From the NCBI GenBank assembly GCA_043800905.1, contig JAZDMO010000014.1, forward strand, positions 1-33,556: a DNA stretch of 33,556 nt. The letters are read 5' to 3'. The notes under the pieces are model-generated. The model did no database searches. It saw nothing but the letters and a program-made list of their open reading frames with translations, and had not been told where the DNA came from. This DNA is from JAHITU01 sp043800905 (lineage in GTDB: Bacteria; Patescibacteriota; Minisyncoccia; Phycocordibacterales; UBA12079). Each line of letters opens with the position of its first letter. Position 1 is the stretch's first letter. Shown here piece after piece: positions 8,963 to 17,049 of the stretch. Both the position numbers and the translations under genes were made by a program.

Positions 8963-11359
8963 ATGCTTAAAAATATACAAAAAAATAAAAATACTAAGGA
9001 AAAAATTGTTTTATTAGATGCTTATGCCATCTTACACCGTTCTTATCATGCTTTACCAGATTTTACCTCAACCAAAGGAGAACCAACTGGTGCTTTGTAT
9101 GGTGTATCTTCCATGTTATTAAAAATAATTCAAGATTTAAAACCTGATTATATGGTGGCTTGTTTTGATTTACCAGAACAAACTTATAGGCATCAGGTTT
9201 ATGATAATTATAAAGCGGGGAGGAAGGAGTATGAAGAGGCTTTAATTTCTCAAATTGAAAGATCGCGAGATTTATTTAAAGCTTTTAATATTCCTATTTA
9301 TGAAAAATCTGGTTATGAAGCCGACGATATTCTTGGAACTTTAGCTGAGCAAATTAAAAAAGATTTTGATGTGGTTATTGCTTCTGGAGATATGGATACT
9401 ATGCAGTTGGTGGATGATAAAAGAGTACAGGTTTATACACTAAAGAGTGGAATTAATAGCGTTATTCTTTATGATAAAAAATCTGTAGAAGAACGTTTTG
9501 GTTTTGAACCTAAATTTTTAACAGATTATAAGGGTTTACGAGGAGATGCTTCAGATAATATTATTGGAGTTAAGGGTGTTGGTGAAAAAATAGCCACAAA
9601 TTTAATTTTAGAGTTTGGTTCAATCGAGAATATTTATAAAGAATTAGAAAAGAATGAAGATATTTTTATTCAAAAAGGTTTTAAACCAAGAATTATTAAT
9701 TTATTAAAAGAAAATAAAGAAGAAGCTTTTTTTTCCAAAGAGCTTGCTACTATTGATAGGGAAGTTCCTGTTAAGTTTGTTTTACCTAAAGAACATTGGT
9801 TGGGAACATTAGATGTAAATAAAATTTTAAATATTTTTTCTGAATTTGGTTTTCGTTCCCTTTCTCAAAGACTACGTAATCTTTTTTCTTTTGAAACTCC
9901 TGAAGAAAAAGTTGAAATAATTGAAGAAGAAAAAGTTGATGAGTTTGAATTTAAAAAAATAGCTTTAGCTCTTTGGTTGTTAGATTCAAATAAATCTAAA
10001 ATAACATTAGAGGATCTTTTAAAATATGCTCAAAAAAATAAATTTAAAGAAGCTAAGGATTTTATCTTAAAACAAATTGAAAAAAAAGATCTGCTTTTTT
10101 TATATGAAAAAATAGAATTACCTTTAATACCAGTAATTAAAAAAATGGAAAAAAATGGAATAAAAGTTGATGTAGTTTTTTTGGAAAAAATTTCTAAAGA
10201 ATACCATAAAGAGTTAGATTTATTACAAACAAAAATTTGGAAATATGCAGGAGAAGAATTTAATATTAATTCTCCTAAACAGTTAGGTGAACAATTATTT
10301 ATTAAAATGGACTTAAATGGAAAAAGCCGTAAGACTACAACCACCGGACAACGTTCCACTAAAGAATCGGAATTAAAAAAAATATTAGAAATACATCCCA
10401 TTGTTGGAGAAGTTTTAAAATATCGAGAATATCAAAAATTATTATCTACATATATTGATGCTTTACCTCAATCCGCTGATAAAGATGGAAGAATTCATAG
10501 TACTTTTTTGCAAACCGGAACCACCACAGGAAGACTTTCTTCTAATAATCCCAACTTACAAAATATTCCAATTAAAAGTGATCTAGGAAAAAGAATTCGT
10601 GAAGCTTTTGTGGCAGAAAAAGGTTTTGATTTGGTTTCTTTTGATTATTCTCAAATTGAATTAAGGGTGGCAGCGATTCTTTCGGGAGATGAAAAAATGT
10701 TAGAAATTTTTAAAAAAGGTTTGGATGTTCATAGCGCTGTGGCGAGTGAAATTTTTGGAGTTTCTTTGGACCAAATAAGTAGTTCTATGCGTCGCAAGGC
10801 TAAGGTTGTAAATTTTGGAATGATTTATGGAATGGGAATTAATTCTTTAAGACAAAATATGGAAGAAGCTTCTAGTGGTGTAGAGAAAATTAGCCGTCAG
10901 GAAGCCCAAGCTTTTTATGACGCTTATTTTAAAAATTTTAAAACTCTAGCTGATTATTTGGAAAATACTAAAAAAGAAGCTGTAAAAAATGGTTATACAA
11001 AAACTTTATTCGGAAGAATTAGATATTTTGAAGGAATTAATTCTAAAATTCCTTTTATTAAAGCAATGAATGAAAGAATGGCGATTAATGCTCCGATTCA
11101 AGGGACTAGTGCTGATATTTTAAAAAAAGCTATGGTTGAAATTGATAATTATTTAGTAAAAAATAATCTAGAAGATCGTTGCCGAATGCTTTTACAAGTA
11201 CATGATGAGTTAATTTTTGAATTTAATCAAAAAGAAGATAAAAAAATTCTTTTTGATATTGCTCAAATTATGGAGTCGGTCTTGGATAAAAAACAAAGTT
11301 TAGGAATAATTCTTAAGGTAGATATGAAAAAAGGTAATAAGTGGGGAAGTTTAAATTAA
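8963..11359 (+). CDS. polA: DNA polymerase I with 5' nuclease domain; proofreading domain nearly absent
   Basis: A 798-residue family A polymerase. The 5'-3' exonuclease/FEN domain covers about 14-300 with acidic residues in LLDAYAI, YEADD (about 118-122), SGDMD (about 141-145) and KGLRGDASDNI (about 190-200). The polymerase domain has motif A with Asp561 in SFDYSQIELR, motif B RRKAKVVNFGMIYG at 610-623, and motif C LQVHDELIF at 744-752. Between the two lies only about 60-80 residues (about 320-390), far less than a normal 3'-5' exonuclease domain and lacking its catalytic acids. The enzyme should therefore do gap filling and primer removal without proofreading. A small membrane protein gene follows 9 bases later, probably co-transcribed. 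Confidence 0.95.
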   Translation: MLKNIQKNKNTKEKIVLLDAYAILHRSYHALPDFTSTKGEPTGALYGVSSMLLKIIQDLKPDYMVACFDLPEQTYRHQVYDNYKAGRKEYEEALISQIERSRDLFKAFNIPIYEKSGYEADDILGTLAEQIKKDFDVVIASGDMDTMQLVDDKRVQVYTLKSGINSVILYDKKSVEERFGFEPKFLTDYKGLRGDASDNIIGVKGVGEKIATNLILEFGSIENIYKELEKNEDIFIQKGFKPRIINLLKENKEEAFFSKELATIDREVPVKFVLPKEHWLGTLDVNKILNIFSEFGFRSLSQRLRNLFSFETPEEKVEIIEEEKVDEFEFKKIALALWLLDSNKSKITLEDLLKYAQKNKFKEAKDFILKQIEKKDLLFLYEKIELPLIPVIKKMEKNGIKVDVVFLEKISKEYHKELDLLQTKIWKYAGEEFNINSPKQLGEQLFIKMDLNGKSRKTTTTGQRSTKESELKKILEIHPIVGEVLKYREYQKLLSTYIDALPQSADKDGRIHSTFLQTGTTTGRLSSNNPNLQNIPIKSDLGKRIREAFVAEKGFDLVSFDYSQIELRVAAILSGDEKMLEIFKKGLDVHSAVASEIFGVSLDQISSSMRRKAKVVNFGMIYGMGINSLRQNMEEASSGVEKISRQEAQAFYDAYFKNFKTLADYLENTKKEAVKNGYTKTLFGRIRYFEGINSKIPFIKAMNERMAINAPIQGTSADILKKAMVEIDNYLVKNNLEDRCRMLLQVHDELIFEFNQKEDKKILFDIAQIMESVLDKKQSLGIILKVDMKKGNKWGSLN

Positions 11360-11368
11360 TTATTTTTT

Positions 11369-11833
11369 ATGGATTTAGAAAAAAAATTTGATAAAAAAAT
11401 TATTAGATTAAAGAAGTTGTTGAGGATATTAATTATTATTTTATTTTTACCTATTGCTCTTATATTAATGATTTTACCTGCAATTTCTTTAGTTTCTGTT
11501 TTTAGCCGTTCAAATTATGTTTTTGAACTAATTTTATTATCTACAGTACCTATATTATTAACCCCTATTTTTATAGGTTCTGTTGTTATAAAAATAAATG
11601 ATTATTTGAAAGGTAATTTTTCAATTATTGAAGTTAATTTCTTTAAGTCTATTATTTTAATTAATTTTCTATTAAGTATTATTGGAAGTTTATTTTTTTA
11701 TAATAATGTTTTTATCGAAAATAAGTCTTTTTTATTTGGTTTGCTTTTATTTGGAACCCCTATAATTTTTCAAATTCCAGCAATTTATACAATAAATTTA
11801 CTAATTTCAAATCATAAGAAGAAAATTAAGTAA
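11369..11833 (+). CDS. Hypothetical membrane protein
   Basis: A 154-residue protein with a short charged N terminus (about 1-18, Lys-rich) followed by four hydrophobic segments near residues 18-43, 48-72, 88-111 and 117-145, and a Lys-rich tail. I recognise no family. It starts 9 bases after the polA stop, so it probably rides on the polA transcript, but no functional link to replication is implied. Composition is as AT-rich as its neighbours. Confidence 0.7.
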   Translation: MDLEKKFDKKIIRLKKLLRILIIILFLPIALILMILPAISLVSVFSRSNYVFELILLSTVPILLTPIFIGSVVIKINDYLKGNFSIIEVNFFKSIILINFLLSIIGSLFFYNNVFIENKSFLFGLLLFGTPIIFQIPAIYTINLLISNHKKKIK

Positions 11834-11926
11834 TTAAAATTATCTAAAAATAAAAAAGGGCGAGTCTAAAATTTTACCACTCTAATTTTATGGACTTTAA
11901 GGGCTTCTAACATTATACTAATTTGT

Positions 11927-12676
11927 ATGCTTTATTTTTTACATGGAAATGATTTTATAAAATCTCGAAAAAAACTTAAATCTTTGGTGGATTTAATGTT
12001 GGCTAAAAAACCAGACGCTAGTTTTTTTAAAATAGATAGTGATAATTTTAGTAAAGTTAAAATGAGTGAACTTTTGGTTAGCCAAGGTTTGTTTGAAAAT
12101 AAATATATTGTGCAACTAGATTCTTTAATAACTAATCAAGAAATAAAAGAATTTTTAATGGATTCTTTAAAAGAAATTCAAGCTTCAGAAAATATTTTTA
12201 TTTGGATTGAAGAAGATGTTTTAAAAAAAGATTTAAATAAGATAGGGAAGTGGGCGACTAAAATTCAAGAATTTTCTTCGGCTAAAACAAGCGGGAGAAC
12301 TTTTGCGACAGAAAATGGAAACTTTAAAATTTCAGAATTTAATATTTTTGATTTAGCCACAAAATTTGGAGAAAGAAAGAAAAAAGATTTGTGGGTGTTA
12401 TATCAAAAGACAAAAATGAGAAATATTCCAACTGAAGAAGTGGGAGGTATTTTGTTTTGGCAACTAAAAACAATGTTTTTGGTAGAAAATTCTAAAAATG
12501 CCAGTGAAGCAAATTTAAAACCTTTTGTATTTAACAAAGCAAAGAATTATTTAAAAAATTATTCAAAAGAAGAATTAGTGCAAATTAGTTCTAATTTAGT
12601 TTCTGTTTATCATAAGGCGAGACGAAGTGGTTTGGAATATGATTTAGCTTTGGAGAAATTTATTCTTGAATTATAA
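11927..12676 (+). CDS. DNA polymerase III delta subunit-like protein (HolA-like), short
   Basis: A 249-residue protein resembling the clamp-loader delta subunit: the N terminus MLYFLHGNDF and the following KSLVDLMLAK layout match the family start, and the segment FWQLKTMFLVENSK plus the C-terminal helical part (AKNYLKNYSKEELVQISSNLVSVY) match the region before the collar domain. Delta opens the DnaN ring so that it can be loaded. It is shorter than typical HolA (about 330-340 residues), a shortening seen in this type of genome. A -10 box TATACT (11914-11919) ends 7 bases before the ATG, again suggesting a leaderless mRNA. The call rests on overall pattern, not on a catalytic motif. Confidence 0.75.
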   Translation: MLYFLHGNDFIKSRKKLKSLVDLMLAKKPDASFFKIDSDNFSKVKMSELLVSQGLFENKYIVQLDSLITNQEIKEFLMDSLKEIQASENIFIWIEEDVLKKDLNKIGKWATKIQEFSSAKTSGRTFATENGNFKISEFNIFDLATKFGERKKKDLWVLYQKTKMRNIPTEEVGGILFWQLKTMFLVENSKNASEANLKPFVFNKAKNYLKNYSKEELVQISSNLVSVYHKARRSGLEYDLALEKFILEL

Positions 12677-12790
12677 CTTATTAAGTTATCGTCACTACGA
12701 GTTAAATTTTTTAATTTTTCTTCAAAAATCAAAAAATCTAGCGTGGTAGTCTGGTAATTTTTATTGGCTCGCCTGAACAAATAAACTTAC

Positions 12791-12823
12791 AAAAAATAGA
12801 CTCGCTGATTTTGTCAGCGAGCC
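12791..12823 (-). terminator. Intrinsic terminator after the 12850 orphan gene
   Basis: CTCGCTGA (12801-12808) and TCAGCGAG (12814-12821) form the stem; read on the minus strand, a T run from 12796-12791 follows. It closes the two-gene unit 13405-12850. Confidence 0.8.
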
Positions 12824-12849
12824 TTTAGGGGTGGGTAGGGGTGTCGGGT

Positions 12850-13149
12850 TTAGTTGTTTAAAAACCAAACATAAAGATTATATCCTTTGGTACCGTGGTC
12901 CTGTTCTACCACAGGAAGAGCGTCTATATTATTTTGGAAAATTATCAAGATTTTCTCGAAAATAAGGTCTCGTGGATAACCGATTAAGGTTATTTTATTT
13001 TCCTGAAAATCCATTTCAAAAGTACTTCTACCGGTATTACCTTTGATTAACCTATTTTCTTTTTGGGTGAATTGGGTATTACAAAATTGACCTTCTTTTA
13101 TCCCGTATGAAATTTGTTTATTGATTAGATCTACAACGCTTTCACACAT
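12850..13149 (-). CDS. Orphan small protein with Shine-Dalgarno start
   Basis: A 99-residue protein of unknown family; mixed alpha/beta composition with no membrane segment or obvious motif. The start is well supported: on the minus strand AAGGAG lies 7 bases before the ATG. This differs from the leaderless core genes nearby. It sits 16 bases downstream of another small orphan gene (13166-13405) and is followed by a terminator, so the two form a self-contained unit. The N terminus contains one Cys, and a second Cys lies at residue 23. Function unknown. Confidence 0.65.
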   Translation of the reverse strand: MCESVVDLINKQISYGIKEGQFCNTQFTQKENRLIKGNTGRSTFEMDFQENKITLIGYPRDLIFEKILIIFQNNIDALPVVEQDHGTKGYNLYVWFLNN

Positions 13150-13165
13150 AATAAATCTCCTTTTC

Positions 13166-13405
13166 TTAGGCTAAGCCTTTTATTTCAGAAATAATTTGTA
13201 TAATTTTTGATCCGATTGAGTCACTTTCGGGTGACGTATCGTCGGTGGTATTAACCACAGGACCATTATCTTCCAATGTTATTGTTGTAGAATGATCAAC
13301 AACTATTGAATTTTTATTAATCCCGATCCTCAAATCAAGAGGAAGAAGACCAATAGACATACTTTTTCCTATCTCCATTGAAATTACATCAATCATATTA
13401 ATCAT
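13166..13405 (-). CDS. Orphan small protein, first gene of a two-gene unit
   Basis: A 79-residue protein of unknown family. A longer frame reaches 13420 with a TTG start, but GAGAGGA lies just before the ATG at 13403-13405, so I choose the shorter start MINMIDVISMEIG. The protein has alternating hydrophobic residues in its first half (ISMEIGKSMSIGLLPLDLRIGI), a Thr/Asp/Ser-rich middle (about 50-65) and an amphipathic C-terminal helix. The downstream gene starts 16 bases after its stop. The Shine-Dalgarno sequence and the tight unit suggest an accessory, perhaps transferred, gene pair. Confidence 0.6.
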   Translation of the reverse strand: MINMIDVISMEIGKSMSIGLLPLDLRIGINKNSIVVDHSTTITLEDNGPVVNTTDDTSPESDSIGSKIIQIISEIKGLA

Positions 13406-13493
13406 AATGTTTCCTCTCAAAATTAAGGTTGTTGAGAAATACTTCTGCTTGAAATAATAGCTTAATCTATAAACTTAGTAAAGAAAAACAAAA

Positions 13494-13919
13494 TTAATTA
13501 TTTTTAGGCCAAATGTAATCTATTTTTGGTTTTTCTTTCCAATTAAATTGTTTGTAGTGTTCATAATCTTTAGCTAAGAGGGAAGCGCGATGAGAAGCGT
13601 GAAATTTTTCATTCCCTAACCATTTCGGATTTTTTATTTTTTGAGTTCTAAGCAATCGCATAGAAGTTTTAGTTCTTCCTCTTATTTGAATTTCTTTCAG
13701 TATTTCATTGGCGTAATTTTTTAATGAGTCTGGATATCCTTCCCACATAAAACGAGCAGGGTGATTTATAAAACCACGATATTTCCTTCCTGATTTTGTT
13801 TTTCCTGTTGTAATTAAATTAATGATTTGCCTTGCTTCTACAAGTTGTTTAAATAGACGTTTATCATCTAAACTTCGTGCTGTCTTTCTAAAATCTTTGT
13901 AGGGTAAAAAAGTTTGCAT
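13494..13919 (-). CDS. Pyr_excise-like / MSMEG_6728-type protein
   Basis: A 141-residue protein whose start MQTFLPYKDF, central LDDKRLFKQLVEARQI, and end with WLGNEKFHASHRASLL and YIWP match small cytoplasmic proteins grouped with the pyrimidine dimer DNA glycosylase family (Pyr_excise). DNA repair is the family-name suggestion; for this branch no activity is proven, to my knowledge. A longer frame begins at 13934, but a TATAAT box ends 6 bases before the inner ATG at 13917-13919, and family members begin MQTFLPY, so the shorter start is chosen. It lies between the orphan pair and tRNA-Lys on the same strand. Confidence 0.75.
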   Translation of the reverse strand: MQTFLPYKDFRKTARSLDDKRLFKQLVEARQIINLITTGKTKSGRKYRGFINHPARFMWEGYPDSLKNYANEILKEIQIRGRTKTSMRLLRTQKIKNPKWLGNEKFHASHRASLLAKDYEHYKQFNWKEKPKIDYIWPKNN

Positions 13920-13990
13920 AATTTTATTATACATAAAATTAATCTAAATTATTTATTTGCTTTGATTTCTACCAAACAGAAGAATATTAA

Positions 13991-14016
13991 AATCCCAAAG
14001 CTAATGCTTCGGGATT
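13991..14016 (-). terminator. Terminator downstream of tRNA-Lys and its hairpin element
   Basis: AATCCC and GGGATT arms with inner AAGC/GCTT pairs; read on the minus strand, TTTTAATATT follows. It would end transcripts that run from tRNA-Lys through the adjacent element. Confidence 0.65.
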
Positions 14017-14027
14017 AAGTATTTTAT

Positions 14028-14212
14028 GTCCGCTCGGAAGGTTCGTCCTGACGGTTTCTAAATAGAATTCTTCGCTATCGCTCGAATTATATTAAGAACC
14101 GCGGGACCTGCCTGCCGGCAGGCAGGCACGGCTCGTTGTTGATCCTTACAGTCGCAACATCCTCCGCCGTTCGATCCCTTACGAAAACAAATAAATTTGT
14201 TTTCTCCGAGCG
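14028..14212. repeat. tRNA-tail hairpin element, Lys copy
   Basis: A 185-bp element on the 3' side of tRNA-Lys. Its left end GTCCGCTCGGAAGG-TTCG is nearly the antisense of the tRNA-Lys acceptor/T-arm, and its right end GTTCGATCCCTTACG plus CCGAGCG is the sense of the same tail, split by a stem-loop (AAAACAAAT-AAATTTGTTTT type, 14174-14202). Between them is a core shared with the Val copies: TCCTGACGGTTTCTAAATA, an AATTCTTCGC/GCTCGAATT hairpin, AAGAACCGCGGGAC, and a GTTG...CAAC hairpin. A palindromic CCTGCCTGCCGGCAGGCAGG repeat is inserted inside (about 14107-14126). The function is unknown. Confidence 0.75.
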
Positions 14213-14237
14213 ATCAAATTTCGCTTCGCTATATTTG

Positions 14238-14310
14238 TCCGCTCGGAAGGGATCGAACCTTCGACCGTCAGCTTAAAAGGCTGCTGCTCTACCGTCTGAG
14301 CTACGAGCGG
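14238..14310 (-). tRNA. tRNA-Lys (anticodon TTT)
   Basis: Full cloverleaf on the minus strand: acceptor CCGCTCG/CGAGCGG, D arm with AGCTCAGACGGTAGAGC, anticodon loop CTTTTAA, T arm GGTTCGATCC, discriminator A. CCA is not encoded. A tail-copying element follows on its 3' side. Confidence 0.95.
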
Positions 14311-14386
14311 ATATATAAAAATGTGTTTTATTAAAACACAAGGCAAATAATACCAAAAAAAGAGAAAAAGTCCAATTCAAATTCAA

Positions 14387-14749
14387 TTATAGGGGTAAAT
14401 CAAAAGCTAAAATCCCAGCTCCTGTGAATAAAAAAGATAACAGAATTACAAATAATAGAACATAAAAACTTTTCTCAAACTCTTGTATTTTTTTCTTTCG
14501 TATAATTAAACTAATTCCTGTTGAAATAATTAATAAGAGTGCTGAAATTTGAGTATAAAACCCAACTAAAAGACAAAGGGCTAAGAAGCTTTCAAGAATA
14601 GTAATATATCTTTCTGTTTGGTTAGTGCGGTCTTCTTGGGTGATTAATTCCGTGTAAGCTTTTTTGAGAAAGAAAAAACTAATTACTAATCTAAAAACAA
14701 AAGGAATAATTGCACTAAAATATAATAAAATTGGAAATGTATTTAACAT
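14387..14749 (-). CDS. DoxX-like small membrane protein
   Basis: A 120-residue integral membrane protein with four hydrophobic segments (about 5-30, 48-66, 67-83 and 93-114) and the ending GAGILAFDLPL, which fits the DoxX/DoxD-like family whose members end with a similar G-P/A-G-x-x-S/F-L-D segment. The physiological role in this family is mostly unclear; some are linked to redox or stress responses. The minus-strand promoter TGtTATAAT ends 7 bases before the ATG, supporting the start and a leaderless mRNA. No partner gene is nearby. Confidence 0.65.
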   Translation of the reverse strand: MLNTFPILLYFSAIIPFVFRLVISFFFLKKAYTELITQEDRTNQTERYITILESFLALCLLVGFYTQISALLLIISTGISLIIRKKKIQEFEKSFYVLLFVILLSFLFTGAGILAFDLPL

Positions 14750-14933
14750 ATAAATTATTATAACATAATGGGTTTTGGTTTTGTATATAAATTTTTTTTT
14801 AAAATTAGACAGTATTTTAGAGTTTTAATTTTCAATTTCTAATTTTCAATTTTTAATCAATTTCTAATGTTTAAATATCCAATGAACAAAACAAAACTTT
14901 TTATTTTTATCTAAAAGTGTTATTAATAAATGA

Positions 14934-15401
14934 ATGAAAAATTATATTTTATTACATAATATCCGAAGCTCCCAAAATGTTGGGTCTATTTTCCGTACAG
15001 CTGATGCCTGTGGAATTTCTAAAATTTTCCTAAGTGGTTATACTCCTAGACCAACTGATAGATTTGGAAGGGAAGTATCTGCGATTTCAAAAACAGCTTT
15101 AGGGGCGGAAAAAACTATTCCTTGGGAATATTATTCTCAACCCCAATCTCTTATTCAAAATTTGAAAAAAGAGAATGTAGAAATTATTGCCATTGAACAA
15201 GCTCAAAATTCTGTTGATTATAAAAAAATTAAATTAAAAAAAGAAACTCTTTTTATTTTAGGGAATGAAGTCGAAGGAGTTTCTCAAGATATTCTAGATT
15301 TGTGTGATAAGATTGCGGAAATTCCGATGAGAGGTAAAAAAGAATCTTTAAATGTTGCAGTTACTGCTGGGGTTGCTTTATTTAGGATTTTGAATATTTA
15401 A
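14934..15401 (+). CDS. SpoU/TrmH-family RNA 2'-O-methyltransferase
   Basis: A 155-residue SPOUT methyltransferase, containing the three family motifs: N-V-G-S-I-F-R-T-A-D-A near residues 15-25 (motif 1), LFILGNEVEGVS near 105-116 (motif 2), and ESLNVAVTAGVALFRI near 137-152 (motif 3). The motifs form the knotted SAM site and dimer interface. It would methylate a ribose in tRNA or rRNA; the target cannot be told because the protein lacks an N-terminal RNA-recognition domain. A TGtTATTAA box ends 7 bases before the chosen ATG. Another ATG 4 bases upstream is out of frame. Confidence 0.88.
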   Translation: MKNYILLHNIRSSQNVGSIFRTADACGISKIFLSGYTPRPTDRFGREVSAISKTALGAEKTIPWEYYSQPQSLIQNLKKENVEIIAIEQAQNSVDYKKIKLKKETLFILGNEVEGVSQDILDLCDKIAEIPMRGKKESLNVAVTAGVALFRILNI

Positions 15402-15479
15402 TATTTGGTTTAGTTTTCTGTTTATGGTATATATTCTATAGTTAGTGTTTATTTCAATTTATAATTATGGGGGTTTGTT

Positions 15480-15848
15480 ATGGAAAGACAATGTTCTGAA
15501 TTATTTGGAGATATCTTTGACTCACATACTGGTGGTTGTTATCGTGAATGTGCTTGTGGTCGGGTGCATTTTACTACAGAGCGTGGTTATGATTGGAATG
15601 ATGGGGAATTAGAGGATCTTCTTAAAAGAGAGGAAAAAGATCCTGATAAATTTATTCCATCTGACCATACTGTGCGGACAATGAATATCAATGGTCAGGA
15701 AATAGTTTATGGTTGTTGTTGTAATCTAGCTAAGAAATACGAAGCTTTTATAAGAAATAATGCTCCAAGAATTGCAGAATATCTGAATGCAATGGCAGAA
15801 TCTTTAAGAAAAAAAGCAGATGAAATTCAGGTTGATGCGAGTCGTTAG
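15480..15848 (+). CDS. Orphan Cys-rich small protein with Shine-Dalgarno start
   Basis: A 122-residue soluble protein with no family I recognise. Cysteines at about residues 5, 20, 24, 26 and a later CCC run (about 78-80), together with His residues at 16, 30 and 63, could bind a metal. The C-terminal third is a charged amphipathic helix. An ATGGGGG-type Shine-Dalgarno run precedes the start by 6-7 bases and a strong terminator follows 22 bases after the stop, so the gene is a self-contained unit. Its G-rich ribosome-binding site and less AT-biased sequence set it apart from neighbours. Confidence 0.65.
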   Translation: MERQCSELFGDIFDSHTGGCYRECACGRVHFTTERGYDWNDGELEDLLKREEKDPDKFIPSDHTVRTMNINGQEIVYGCCCNLAKKYEAFIRNNAPRIAEYLNAMAESLRKKADEIQVDASR

Positions 15849-15870
15849 TTGTTGGTGCATCAAAAAAAAA

Positions 15871-15895
15871 GGGGTCGCGATAGCGACCCCTCTTA
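15871..15895 (+). terminator. Intrinsic terminator after the Cys-rich orphan gene
   Basis: GGGGTCGC-GATA-GCGACCCC at 15871-15890 with A and T runs on both sides, so it can work for both this gene and the opposing gene at 15910-16875. Confidence 0.85.
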
Positions 15896-15909
15896 TTTAT
15901 TTTTAATGT

Positions 15910-16875
15910 TTAGTAATTATAAGTATCAACTACTTTTCCTTCGCTATCTAGCAATTCAATAATTTCTCTAGATTTTTTCCACAACTCATCGCTTCTGTTT
16001 AAATAAACCCGCCACTCTTTTTTATAAAAATCAGAGTCATTTTTGTGGTTATCAATACATTTGTTATGACTCGCTCTATTTAAAATAAAATTTTGGCATT
16101 CTGGTTGCATATCTATAGGGAAGGTGGTAGGTGTTTCGCATAGAGAAATTTTTTCTATATAACTTACACACTTGTCATTAAATGAATTAGGCCCAATTAG
16201 AGGTAGGTTTTCATCTTCTAATTGAGGGCATTGTTTATTTAGATTTGGGTAAAAGTCTTGGAATTGTTCTAAATAGCCAGAACATTTATTTACAAGAAAA
16301 GAAAAACCAATTGGAGATCTTCCTGTTGTAATATAAATTTCATCACCTTCTTTCACAAAAATATTTTCTTTAGAGTTGATTTGAGAAGTATAAGGAACTT
16401 TAATTCCTTGTCCTATTTTAACTTCGTTTCCTGTCATACGACTTTTAATCGTCCATCCAGAAATTGGAATTTGTTGAGTGGTCTTGTTTACTTTCAGTTT
16501 TATGTATTCTTGATCTACGTTTGTCTTTGAGCCATAACTTCTGTTTATTTCTACTATTCCAGCATATTGAGAGGTATTTTGGGCTTTTTCTAAATCTTTC
16601 AATTCTTGTTGGAGTTTTTTAGCTTCTTCTTCAGCGTTTTTTAAGTCTAAAGCCATTTTTTCTTCTTCACTTAAATTAGAGATATTTTGTTCAGAATCGC
16701 GATTAAAAATATTCCAAAAAGAAACTTTTCCGTAAGTTTCTCCTGTGTTCAAAGGAACTGGCGGTTTAATAAAAAGATCATTTTTTGATTCCATACGAGA
16801 GGGACCACCAGTAGCGATCCACACTACACCAATTCCCGCTAATATTAAAAGTATACTTTTGATTGTTTCGTCCAT
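15910..16875 (-). CDS. Membrane-anchored coiled-coil protein with probable lamin-tail-like domain
   Basis: A 321-residue protein. A hydrophobic segment at about 6-22 acts as a membrane anchor or uncleaved signal. A coiled-coil-like stretch rich in Glu, Lys and Leu covers about 65-98. A beta-rich region from about 105 to 200 (with EYIKLKVN, ISGWTIKS, ENIFVKEGDEIYITTG) resembles a lamin-tail domain, a fold often seen in secreted proteins of Patescibacteria. The C-terminal part has about seven Cys (for example CSGYL, CP, CVSYI, CETP, CQNF and CIDN), suggesting disulfides outside the cell. It probably sits in the envelope. Start: a TAATAC box within a TTAATACATA repeat ends 6 bases before the ATG. 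Confidence 0.65.
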   Translation of the reverse strand: MDETIKSILLILAGIGVVWIATGGPSRMESKNDLFIKPPVPLNTGETYGKVSFWNIFNRDSEQNISNLSEEEKMALDLKNAEEEAKKLQQELKDLEKAQNTSQYAGIVEINRSYGSKTNVDQEYIKLKVNKTTQQIPISGWTIKSRMTGNEVKIGQGIKVPYTSQINSKENIFVKEGDEIYITTGRSPIGFSFLVNKCSGYLEQFQDFYPNLNKQCPQLEDENLPLIGPNSFNDKCVSYIEKISLCETPTTFPIDMQPECQNFILNRASHNKCIDNHKNDSDFYKKEWRVYLNRSDELWKKSREIIELLDSEGKVVDTYNY

Positions 16876-16876
16876 A

Positions 16877-16985
16877 AATATGTATTAAGTATTATGTATT
16901 AAGTATTATGGGACGGGCGAGGCTTTGCCTCGCCAGTCTTTGCGAGCCTCAGCGGAACCTGCCTGCTGGTAGGTAGGCAATCCAG
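16877..16985. repeat. TATTAAGTATTATG tandem words plus CCTGCC palindrome repeat
   Basis: Directly upstream of the 16875 start are tandem copies of TATTAAGTATTATG. They are followed by a GC-richer block: a GGGCGAGGC/GCCTCGCC hairpin, then CCTGCCTGCTGGTAGGTAGG, then GCAATCCAG. These three repeat types recur elsewhere (18304, 19583, 14107, 33137). No gene is seen in the gap. Confidence 0.55.
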
Positions 16986-17049
16986 TCTAAATAATATAAA
17001 TATAATTATATCTTAAAAATTAAAAACTAAAAAGATAAAATATTTTTGT

